The position numbers were made by a program, and so were the translations under genes. The notes under the pieces were generated by a model. It searched no databases. It had not been told where the DNA came from and saw only the letters and a program-made list of their open reading frames with translations. Positions 1-9,926 of a stretch of DNA of 64,000 nucleotides are shown in pieces (within the stretch, counting starts at the first letter, position 1; each line of letters begins with the position of its first letter). The stretch lies in NCBI GenBank assembly GCA_009193035.1, contig SWDT01000281.1:113662-177661 (forward strand), in the 5' to 3' direction. The DNA is from Halicephalobus mephisto. Taxonomy: Eukaryota > Nematoda > Chromadorea > Rhabditida > Panagrolaimidae.

Positions 1-278
1 GAGATTTGTCGTTTTATTTATAAAATTGCCAATCAATGAACGAGCGAAAAAGTTACTTCGTTACTGATTAGACAGATTTATCGTTTTATTTATAAAATTG
101 TCAGTTTATAAACGCTGGAGCAAATTTGACTCGTAATAGTCAAAAAGTAACCAGTTTTAGTTATCTATGAAGAATTCAATATTATTCTCTGTTTATAGTA
201 GTACTAAAAAGTAAATTGTAATTTACTTCCAATGAACTACTAGGTTAATTTTAAAATTTATAAAAAATTGTTTTTTAG
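1..278. other. Upstream intron sequence with a duplicated AT-rich segment
   Basis: This is non-coding sequence ending in a clear 3' splice acceptor (TTTTTTAG at 271-278), so it is the tail of an intron of the gene entering from the left. It holds two copies, about 70 bp apart, of a segment centred on CGTTTTATTTATAAAATTG. No other signal was seen. Confidence 0.6.
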
Positions 279-697
279 ACGAAGAACCAGAAGAACCTGA
301 ACCTCCTAAACCCCTCAAACACGTGGAATTTGAAAATGTTCAACCTGAAAACCTGAACATGACAGAAGAAGAGCGGATTCTGATGGCGGCTGCTATAGAT
401 GCGGACGACCAAGAATACGATATGCTGAAGGCATTTAATCGTGTCAAACTCCACGGAAAATTAGCAACAGCAAGATTACGTGCGAAGACCTTGAAAATTG
501 AAAGTGGTATGACGGAAGAAGAACGTGAACAGGTTAATTTTTAATTATTTTTTAATAATTTTTTTGATTTTTAGGAAAGAAAAACAAAAAACGAACAAAT
601 TGCGAAAATTTTTGCCATGATGGAACAGAATTCCGACAAATTCGGCATCCAATCGGAAGAAGAATTGAAAGAACAAATGAAATTATACAGTGTTTGA
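279..697 (+). CDS. C-terminal two exons of an MXRA7-like protein (partial)
   Basis: Two exons are visible, 279-532 and 575-697, joined in phase 0 across a 42-bp intron; the gene begins left of the window. They encode about 124 residues: an acidic Glu/Pro stretch, then a charged predicted helix ending in MKLYSV and a stop. The last ~45 residues (EEEREQERK...NEQIAKIF...KFG...EQMKLY) resemble my recollection of the C-terminus of vertebrate matrix-remodelling-associated protein 7, a membrane-anchored protein of poorly known function, and so does the preceding basic GKL-type segment. The membrane anchor would lie in the missing part. The AATAAA at 744-749 is a plausible poly(A) signal. The splice model is strong; the family name rests on memory of a short region and needs a profile search. 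Confidence 0.6.
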
Positions 698-743
698 ACT
701 TTATCCAAGGATTCAGAATCATTCCATTGTCCGAAAGTCTATA

Positions 744-764
744 AATAAATTGGCATTATTTATT
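744..764. other. Overlapping poly(A) signals of two convergent genes
   Basis: AATAAA lies on the plus strand at 744-749, serving the MXRA7-like gene. AATAAA also lies on the minus strand at 759-764 (TTTATT on plus), serving ldb-1. The stop codons are only 76 bp apart. Since cleavage normally falls 10-20 nt downstream of AATAAA, the two 3' UTRs probably overlap as antisense transcripts. Confidence 0.55.
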
Positions 765-773
765 AATGTTTGA

Positions 774-3700
774 TTATTGATCACAGATTGGTTGAGCTAT
801 AAGTGTCGTGTTCACATTGCTTTGACTCATGCCGTTCCACTGAGGGTTAGAGATTGGAGGTTGAAGCATCGTAAGCTGGGATTGAGAAACAGCACGTGCC
901 ATAGGTACTGATTGTGGCTGTTGCTGAATTTTCGGAGCTTCAACGCTTCTGTTGAAGCTGTTTTGTCGACTATATATTGGAGCTAAAATAAAATAAAATA
1001 ATAAAAATTTTAAGTTTCTAAGAATTTTTGTGAATTATAAAAAAGGAAAAAAACGAATAAAGATAAAAAAATTAATTTTAACAGTGATTTGCCAGATTTA
1101 ATTTTTAAAATTTTCATAATTATCCAATATTTTGGGAGAAATTGAAAAGTTAAAAATTATTATAAAATTGTTTTGATGTAAATTTTAGGATTCTCGTAAA
1201 AGCGCGAGTGAAGCCAGAGCGATTTGCCAGATTTAATTTTTTTAATTTTCATCATTATCCAATATTCTGGAAGAAGTTCAAAAGTTAAAAATTATTATAA
1301 AATTGTTTTGATGTGAATTTTAGGATTCTCGTAAAAGCGCGAGTGAAGCCAGATTTAATTTTTTTTCACTTTCGTTACATCTTTCTTTGGGCAAGAATTC
1401 AAAAAGTACAAAAAATAATATTAATCTGAAATCATAAATAAACATTTTTCGAAATTATTTCGATAAAAATTTTCGTAATTTTAAAGAATTTTTAAAATTT
1501 AAATAAAAAACACCGAATTGATTTCGCCAGCTTTGCCATTTTTCTCCTTTCTCTACTGATCTCTCACTTTACGCGGGAATTTAAAAATTGTCAAAAAAAT
1601 ATAAAATTTGCTATGGTCTCGAAACGAATTTTTAGAATTTCAGGGAAATTTGAAATTTAGGTAAAATCGACTTTGATATTTGTCAATTTTACCGTTTTTC
1701 AATGATTCGCTTTTTTACGAAAAAAATTAATTTAAAAAATTTTTAAAAATATTTCTTTTGGATTTAACAATGGTAAAAATTTTTTAAAATATTATTTTTT
1801 TTGGATTTAACAATGGTAAAAAAGTTTTAAAAATATTATTTTTTTTGGATTTGACAATGGTAAAAAAGTTTTAAAGATATTATTTTTTTTGGATTTAACA
1901 ATGGTAAAAATTTTTTAAAATATTATTTTTTTTGGATTTGACAATGGTAAAAATTTTCAGTGAAGGACAGAGGGTAGAGGAGTTACATACTTGGTTCATA
2001 GATCGAAGAACCTACTCGAGCCATTTGTCGGCAGGCCAACGGACATTGGAGCGCTGCCAGGGATGGATCCGTGAGTCATCGATGAACCATCGAATTGTGT
2101 ATTTTCTATCCTGGATATCGATCTTTCGTCTTCTTCTCCAAAGTCACCACCCATCAGTGACGGTTCCCCAACCACTAAGATTTCTTGATATTGTCCAACA
2201 GGGTACTAAAATAAAAAAATTAATTATTAAAACTTTTCTAACAACTTACATTTTGATTCATAGGAAAATTATTCGAATTTTGCGTCGGAGATGCTCGGCT
2301 GTTTCCTTTTCGTTGTTTAGCAGGTGTGGTCGCGTTTCCGGCGACATTATTGACTTTCCTAGTTCGTTTCCTAGGGGGTTTCTTGGCCGGTTCCTCCACA
2401 GGGGGTTGAGGGGCCATGGCATTGGGGGCGGGGGGCATGGACATGGGGGGCATTCCGGGGGCTCCCATGGGGGTCTGAACCTGTTTCCTGTTCTGATGAT
2501 ACTTGAACAAGAAAAGTTTAAGGGCATCCCTCGGAGAAAACTGAAAAGTAAATTTTTTATTATTAAAAAAAACCAAAACGTTCCAAAATCAGAAACTTTA
2601 GAAATTCTCCAAATTTCGTAAAAAATATTAAAAATTCCAGAATCAAATAAACACTCAAAATTAAGGATTCCAAAAGTCTATAAAATTCCGGAAATTCGTG
2701 TTGAAACCATTTCCGAAAAACATTCATTTACAATTTTGACATTTATGAAATTTAAAATTTCCAGAATCCAGGGAAGAATTCCAAAATTATCCAAAAATCC
2801 GGATTTCAAAAAATCCAAAAATTCGTGCTGATAAATTTTAATATTTATAAAACTAAAATTATTTTCAAAATTCCAAAAATTTAAAACTTTAAAATTTAAT
2901 TTTTTTTAAATTTCAAAAATTCGATTTTTAAGTTTTCAAAAATTCCGAAATTTTGATTTTTAAGTTTTCAAAAATTCCGAAATTTTGATTTTTAAGCTTT
3001 CAAAAACCCCAAAAATTCGATTTTTAAATTTTCAAAAATTCCGAAATTTCGTGTTGGAAATTTATGAAATTGTTCAATTTTCGTAGTTGTTAAATATGAA
3101 CTTACATTCGGATTTGCTTTGCAATGGTGCATAATCGGTTGCATAGGTTCCATAATTACGCATAATTTTAAGAAGTTTATCGCCTTAGGCGTAAATCCGC
3201 ATTTAGTCAATCCTTGTCTGACTTTTTCCTGTGTTTCGTTGTCCTAAAAAAACAAATTTAATTTTTAAATTTTCACAGAACTTGCCATAACCACTTGTTG
3301 AGATATGAATTCTTGAGAATTTCGCAATTCTATGTGGAATTGTCGTATCCTGTATCCAAAAACTTCTTCAAAAGGCCCAAATTCGAGAAATAATTTAGCA
3401 TCTGTCTGAATTTTGGCAGGGACCGGTTTTTCGAGGGTCGTTAACATCGCCACACTCTCGATTTCAACGGCACAAGCTCCCCAATGATTGCTTCGTTCTG
3501 TGGCCATTCCACGTGGAACAAAATACAATTCAGAAACCCCTGTTTCGAACAAATGCCGGAAAAATTTCGCAATCAACTGTCTTCCGATGGCTAAAAGTAA
3601 AAATTTTTAATTTACAAACAAAAATTAACTTTTAATATAAAAATCAATATTTTCCACACAAAAATTTGAAATAAAAATAAATTTTTTATATAAAAAATCG

Positions 3701-4781
3701 AAAATTTGCTTATAAAAATTAAACTTTTCACAAAAATTAAAATTTCAAAATTAAATTTTTTATAAAAATTAAAATTTTAAATAAAATTAAATTTTCTTAT
3801 AAAAATTAAATTTTTTATAAAAATTAAATTTTACATAAAAATTAAAATTTTAAATAAAATTAAATTTTTTATATAAAAACCGAAAATTTTTCATACAAAA
3901 CCTTAATTGTTATTTAAAAATTTCAATTTTATATAAAATTAACATTTTTCATTAAGTTGGAGATTTTACAAAAATTAATTTTTATATTAAAATTTCGAAA
4001 TTTTAAAGTTTAACTTTTTCATGGAAATCTCAACTTACAGTATTTTCTAACAACTTCTGCAGATTCGTGGGCGGTTATGGTAAATCTAGCGTCGTCGTCG
4101 AAGAATTCTTGACCGAAGACTTCCCACCACTGTAGTCGGTCTTGCGGTGGGATGGGGTACTGTAATTTCGGATTTTTACAGAATTACTTTTCAAAAACAA
4201 ACTTCTTGATGGTTGAAGGAGTACATCCTCCTGTTCATCTCCATTAACCTGTATTCTAGGAGAGGAGGCTGGGGGAAGGGGGGCATTGCCATGGGCCGCA
4301 TCATCATCTGGGGCTGGCCGACCCCGTTGGGGGGTCCTGGGGGGTGGACGGGATGGGGTCCTGGATGGGACATCATCCCTGAAGGCGCTTGAGAAGACAC
4401 TGGCACTGGAGTCATATTGTAAGGAACTTGTTGTGATTGCTGCGGGTTCTCCGCGTCGGGGTAGCTTTGGTTGAGGGGCTGGGCACTTCCTGGAGGACCT
4501 TGGGACTGGGAAGAAGGTCCATATCCGTTGTTCATGCTTCCAGAAGCAGTCGAAGTCGGACCTCCATGTTGATAGTAAAAATCATGATTGTACGGATTAC
4601 AGTCCTCGACTATGATGCCATTGGACATCCCTTGCGGCTCATAGGCCATTTGAGCTTGCGACATTTCCATTTTTATATCAGCGATTTGATTTCCAGGTTC
4701 TTTCTTTTTCCGCTGACGGGATCTCGGTTGAGGAGCTCCAGGTGCTGTCATCCCGGTTTCCGCCGACCTTTTTCGGGGCAT
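774..4781 (-). CDS. ldb-1: LIM-domain-binding protein (LDB/CLIM/Chip family)
   Basis: This is a nuclear adaptor that dimerises and bridges LIM-homeodomain and LIM-only factors to other DNA-bound proteins. Seven exons keep frame: 4203-4781, 4039-4159, 3286-3590, 3106-3243, 2250-2540, 2016-2205 and 774-982, giving 610 residues. In order it shows a Pro/Gln/Met-rich N-terminus (~1-180), the conserved dimerisation domain (~185-380, with WWEVFGQEFFDDDARFTIT, IGRQLIAKFFRHLFE and INFLKLCVIMEPMQ), a basic proline-rich nuclear-localisation stretch (KKPPRKRTRK), and the LIM-interaction domain near residues 489-520 (GEPSLMGGDFGEEDER, then ENTQFD). A short Gln-rich tail follows from the last exon. The intron after 3286 keeps frame only as a GC-AG intron (donor ATG|GCAAGT). 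At the LID exon the GTAGGT donor at 2015 is chosen because it joins the last exon in frame; reading through would stop near 2000, a possible short isoform. It is convergent with the gene to its left. Confidence 0.94.
1085..1360. repeat. Two-copy 136-bp tandem repeat in the last ldb-1 intron
   Basis: GATTTGCCAGATTTAATTTTT begins at 1085 and again at 1221. The ~136 bp that follow are nearly the same in both copies, ending with CTCGTAAAAGCGCGAGTGAAGCC. The CGTAAAAGCGCGAGTGAAG part matches the reverse orientation of the window's dispersed pyrimidine-tract element, so this is a local duplication of one element copy. Confidence 0.8.
1740..1960. repeat. ~44-bp tandem repeat in the last ldb-1 intron
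   Basis: About five units share the core TTTTTTGGATTTRACAATGG followed by TAAAAATTTTTTAAAATATT. It is an AT-rich minisatellite; no coding or regulatory sense was seen. Confidence 0.85.
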
Positions 4782-5484
4782 GTCTTGTTAAGGTCGCAGA
4801 ATAACCCTAGTCATAGGTTGTCAATAGTTATCGTGGACTACAAAGAGAAATTGATTCCGGTTCCCTGAAGTGTTATTGCATTGATCAGAAAAAATAACAC
4901 ATTTTTCTTGGGTCATTCACGCCATATAAAAACACGATGGAAAATAAAAAATAAAGAAAAAATAGAAATTTTTATATATTAAGTATAGCAAGAAGTTGAT
5001 GAAAATTATAAAAATCCAAAATTAAAAGTTGTATTAAAAAATTTAAAATAAATATTGAAGGTTTTCTTTAAATTTTAGGATTGCTAGAAAAGGAAAAAAA
5101 CGAGAGTGAAGACAGAGCGAGTCAGCTTTGATAGTTGCCAGTTTTACCATCTTTTCCACTTTTACAAACCTCGCTCCCTCTGCGCGGGAATTCAAAAATC
5201 ACACTTTTTTGAAAAATTAAAATCAGTGTTTTTTCAGAATTGTTTCGACACGAATCTACAGCACTATGACACAAGGAGATAAATTAGGACAGAATGAGTC
5301 GGTTTTGATGGCAAATTGCCAGATTTATCATTTTTTCCACTTTTACTCGCTCGACGCGGAAATTCGAAAATTAAGAAATAATATATATCGATTTTTTAAA
5401 TTTTAACGTTTGTAATCATGGAATTTTAAAAATAATGGAATTGACGGCAGAGCTACGCGTGCTTCGACACAGTTTTCCGCGCGT
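4782..5484. other. Upstream region of ldb-1 with reverse-oriented dispersed repeats
   Basis: This spacer holds the ldb-1 promoter side and two reverse-oriented copies of the dispersed element, about 5075-5190 and 5280-5365. They are recognisable by GCGAGTGAAGACAGAGCGAG, GTTGCCAGTTTTACCATCTT and TGCGCGGGAATTC. No coding sequence was supported. Confidence 0.6.
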
Positions 5485-5655
5485 TTGTCCGTCTTCAGAA
5501 AATCTCAACGGGGAATGACCGGCAAAATATGCAGGTTTATCCTACCCACTATAGCATACAGACACTATGGAATAGAAGACACAATGCCGGACATTCACTG
5601 TATCGCCAGAAAAACATCCCAACAAATGCACTTTCCGCGTCGATTAAGTTCTGTG

Positions 5656-5919
5656 AAAGACGAACACGACCGGAGCGAGCTGTGCAGTAAAGGGTGCACG
5701 TGTGCGTGCTCGTGCTGGACAAAGGACGAACATGACCGGAGAAAGTGGTGTGGTAGGGGATACACGTGTGCGTGCTCGTGCTGGACAAGGAACGAACACG
5801 ACCAGAGAGAGTTGTGCAAGAGAAGATACACGTGTGCGTCCTCATGCCGGACAAAGGACGAACACGACCAGAGAGAGTTGTGCAAGAGGAGATACACGTG
5901 TGCGTCCTCGTGCCGGACG
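5656..5919. repeat. 66-bp minisatellite, four units
   Basis: Four consecutive 66-bp units start at 5656, 5722, 5788 and 5854, each containing GAACACGACC...TACACGTGTGCGTGCTCGTGC. This is an unusually GC-rich island in AT-rich surroundings. Because 66 is a multiple of three, long open frames arise on both strands; on plus one frame reads as four 22-residue Cys-rich units (KDEHDR...CTCACSCWT). Overlapping open frames on both strands, and no splice or promoter context, argue that these frames are repeat by-products, although a Cys-rich peptide cannot be excluded. Each unit contains one or two CACGTG-like palindromes. Confidence 0.9.
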
Positions 5920-6149
5920 TCCAGCTTTCCCTGTTATCGTGGCTTTGCGGGTTCCGCTTTCCTTCATCTTCCTTCACAACGCTCGTCTTCACTCGATTTC
6001 GTGATCGTGCCGTCAGTGCGTATGCAGTTCTCTTGAGAAGAAAGATATGTGTGTCCCTGCTATATTCTGGTACGGTTTCACTCCAATCGAAGGGGGAACG
6101 AGAAGTAAAAATACGCTGTAAAATTCTAGGACTAACAAAGGGATAATTT

Positions 6150-9100
6150 TGGTTTAATTTTTCCAAATATGGCTTTCTAAAATTCATTAAAAATTAATTA
6201 AGAAATTTTAAAAATATTCATCAAAAATTAATACATTTTTAAATTATTTAAAAAATTAAAAAAATCAATAAAAAATAATTTTAAAAAATCAATAAAAATA
6301 TTTTTGAAAATTTCAAAGAAAAATTAAATAAAAAATTAAATTTTAAAGAAATTGAAAAATTTTTAAAAATCTGTTTTTATATATTTGACCAATTTCGAAA
6401 TTCACTAAAAATTTATTTAAAATTTAAAAAAAATAGAATTTTTTATTTATTAAAGCTAAAAATTGAATTTTAAAAAATGTGTTTTGGTTCTGTTACAAAA
6501 CTGAAAAATATTAAAAAATTTATAAATATTGAATTTAATACTGTAAAAAATTAAAAATCATTAATTACACATAAATTTCTAAAAATAGATAAATATTAAT
6601 TATGTTTTTTTTAAAGGAAGATTTTTGTCAAATTTTCAACAGAAGCAAAAAAGTCGAATTGACAAAGCTTCAGTCTTCGACTATTCGTACTCGCCACAGG
6701 CCATGACTGCTTTCTGTTCTCCTTTTGCATGCCAATATGCTGGGACTCTGCTTGCCGCATTGCCACCACCAGAAGCCACAACCGGGAGGATCCATGAGGA
6801 CTCGCATGTGTACCGCCAGAGGCACTCGTCATCAACAATGTCCGTCAGCTGACTCTTGTCCGATTCGTCCTTCCTAAAAATCCTCCAATAATCTTCTGAA
6901 TCATCAAAATTGACAAAATTAACAAAAGTACATCACAATCAAAAAAATAAAAAAAATAAAAAAATAAAAAAATTTAAAATAAATTAAAAATTTACAGTAT
7001 CTAAATTGAGAATTAACAAGTTGAAGTGTATTAAATTAGTCATTTTCACAAAATTGTATTCAGCAAGAATGAGAAATGCACTACTTGTGAGAAAATTTAA
7101 CTATTATGAAAACCAGAAATTAGTGTTGTCACATAACTGTCTCAAACCAAATTCGAAAGAAATAAATTTTTTTGAATTTTTATTTTTAAAATTTTTCGGT
7201 TTTTTATTTTTAAAATTTTTCGGTTTTTTATTTTTAAAATTTTTCGAGTTTTTAGATTTTTATTTTTAAAATTTTTAAATAATTTTAAAAAACTTCAAAA
7301 ATTTCTATTAAATTTTGAAATGTTCCAAAAATTTCAAGAATCTGCTAGAAAATTCTCAGAGATATTTATTAAATTCTAGAGAATTCTAGAATGTTCTAAA
7401 AATTCGTGAATTTTCCAAAAATATATTGAATTTTCGAAAATTGATAAATTTATAAAAATTTCTGAATTTTCAAAGATTTATAAATTTCCAAAAAGTTTAA
7501 TGAATTTTCAAAGATTTATTGAATTTTTAAAAATTTCTGAATTTACAAGTTTCTGAATTTTTAAAAATCTCTAAATTTAAAGTTTAATGAATTTTCAAAA
7601 ATCTCTAAATTTAAAAAAGTTTAATGAATTTTCAAAAATTTCTAAATTTAAAAAAGTTTAATGAATTTTCGAAAATTTATTGAATTTTGTGATTTTAGAA
7701 ATTTCAATAAGATTCTGGTGTGTAATAATTGCAAACTTTACTCGTCTGGATTAAAAATGACGAGAGCAAGACGGCAGGAAGCCGAAGTCACACTTTAGCC
7801 AAGGTTTCTGTCCTCGAGAGACGAACCAGCTATGTTTCATTTTTTCGGTCTAAAGGACACATTGAGTTTTTTCACGAACGTTTTTGTCGACTTTTCTAAT
7901 AATTTAAAATTGTACTTTGAAAAATCTCAATTTTGATTACAGTACTTTTCGGAAGATAATCTACTTTTAAATCTTGTATCTAGATGTCCCTGCCTGGCAC
8001 AGAAATCTCATATCCTGCCCTTTTCGTCGACGGTGAAAAATTAAAAAATTACTGCACTTTTCAGAATTATGACTGGTAGTGCCGACTTTTAATTTTGCAC
8101 TTATCAAATTCGAATTTTTATTGCGCAAAATTTTATAAAAAAAAAACAATTCAAAGTTGTCAACAGAAGTTATTTATTATTTTTCGAAGTCGTTTTGACC
8201 GTTTCTGATTTTCTTTGTTTCGGAGGACATTAGTCTTGTCCACTGCTCCTCGTGCCAATTCGTCCAATCGCACTGTTTCAAATTGGATCCAAAAAAGAAT
8301 TTCCGTTTTTTTGAATAAATATTTCCAGAAAATTTTCCGATTTTCAAGGATCTTATAGAATTTCTGGAGCATTTTAAAATTTTTTGGAAGTTTTCTAAAA
8401 TTTTATAGTCTTCCAGAATTTGGTAAAAGATTCTGGAGCTTCTATAAAGGCTCTGGAAATTTCTAAAATCTTCTGAAAGTTTCCTAAAATCTTCTAGAAT
8501 ACGATAGAAGATTCTGGAGCTTCTATAAAAGTTCTAAAAGTTCTCTAAAATCTTCTGAAAGTTTCCTAAAATCTTCTAGAATACGATATAGGATTCTGGA
8601 GCTTCTGAAAGTTTCCTAAAATTTCCTAGAATACGATAGAAGATTCCGGAGCTTCTGTAAAAGTTCTAAAAGTTCTCTAAAATCTTCTGAAATTTGTTTA
8701 AAATTTGATAAAAGATCCGAAAATCTCTGTAGAAACTTCTAGATGTTCTTAGAATCTTGTAAATTTTTTTGGAATTTCATAGAAGCTTTAAAAACTTTCT
8801 ACAATCTTCTAGAAGTTGTCTAAAATTCCCTAAAAGCTTACAGAATCGAGTAGAGAATTCTCAAATATCTGCAGAAACTTCCAGAATCCAATAGGAGCTT
8901 CTGAAACCTTCTAAAATATCATAAAAGCTTTTAATTTTCTGGAAAATTTAAAAAACTTCTCAAGATTCTTTGGAAATTACCAGAATATCACAGAAGCTTC
9001 CGAACTACAGTAGAAAATTCTGAAAATTTTTGTAAACCTCTAGAATCTTTTGGAAATTTTTGAAACTTTAGAAGTTTCCAGAATTTCATAAAAGTTTCTC

Positions 9101-9687
9101 AAAATTCTATTAGAAGTTTCCAGAATCCCATTAAGAGTTTCTAAAATTACACAGAGTTTCTCAGAATCCAGTAGAAACTTCTTAGAATTCTATTAGAAAT
9201 TTCTAGAATCCCATTAAAAGTTTCTAAAATTACACAGAGTTTCTCAAAATCCAGTAGAAGTTTTCAGAATTCTATTAGAAATTTCCAGAATTCCATAAAG
9301 TTTATCAGAATCTATTACCAATTTTCAGCATCCATTAGAAATTTTCAGAATTCTATTAGAAGCTTCTTAGAATTCTATTAGAAATTTCTCAAAATTCTAT
9401 TAGAAATTTGCAGAATCCCATTAAAAGTTTCTAAAATCCCACAGAGTTTCTCAGAATCCATTAGAAATTTCCAGAATCCCATAGAAACTTTTTAGAATCC
9501 AGTAGAAATTTCTGAAAGCTTAAAACATGCTTCAAAATTTAAAAACTTTAAAAGTCAACATCTGTAATTTTAATTCTGAAGATTTCTAAAAACTTTTTTA
9601 AATCACTTTGTAAAAATAATTTTTTTTAATTTTTAAAATAATAAAATTTGTGAATTTCATTTTCGTTTAAATTTTTTGAATTTCCAG
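6150..9687. other. AT-rich intergenic region with degenerate arrays and GC-rich islands
   Basis: Mostly simple A/T-rich sequence. Degenerate tandem arrays occur at about 7145-7265 (TTTTTATTTTTAAAATTTTTCG units), 7480-7690, 8380-8720 (units of TTCTAGAATACGATAGAAGATTC type) and 9090-9500 (TTCTATTAGAAATTTCCAGA type). GC-richer unique islands stand out at 6640-6860, 7740-7880, 7970-8040 and 8165-8290. The first has short open frames on both strands but no convincing exon pair. No gene is supported. Confidence 0.55.
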
Positions 9688-9926
9688 CCACTGCCCATTT
9701 CCGGGTCGTGACCACATGCAGGTCATCAAAGAATCTTGTAAGTAATTCCAAATGTTCCTACTGTAGACCAGATGTAAGTACGTTTTCCTTTTAGTTCCGC
9801 TGCCAAAGGCCAAGTCGACGGACGGTCGGACTTTGCATCTTCAAAACGTTCAAAAAGTAGAATTTCCTCCAGGTCAGAAGATTGTTACAGTACTTCAGCC
9901 CGTTCGGATTGTTTTCAAATATCCAC
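9688..9926 (+). CDS. Candidate exon pair of an unrecognised protein
   Basis: Two exons with good signals, 9688-9737 (TTTCCAG acceptor, GTAAGT donor) and 9795-9926 (CCTTTTAG acceptor, GTAAGTTT donor), keep one common open frame across a 57-bp intron. Together they give about 60 residues (HCPFPGRDHMQVIKES, then PLPKAKSTDGRTLHLQNVQK and more). The composition is protein-like and differs from the AT-rich surroundings. I do not recognise the family and found neither a start nor a downstream partner exon. The pair could be 5' exons of myrf, of an unannotated gene, or a gene relic. The second exon is also open in one other frame, so the call is tentative. Confidence 0.35.

Noticed and set aside
5485..6187. 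Several long overlapping open frames on both strands
   Set aside because: They are produced by the 66-bp repeat, whose length is a multiple of three; none has splice, promoter or family support.
6611..6852. 75-codon frames on both strands
   Set aside because: Both strands are open in the same GC-rich island without splice-consistent neighbours; coding direction cannot be decided.
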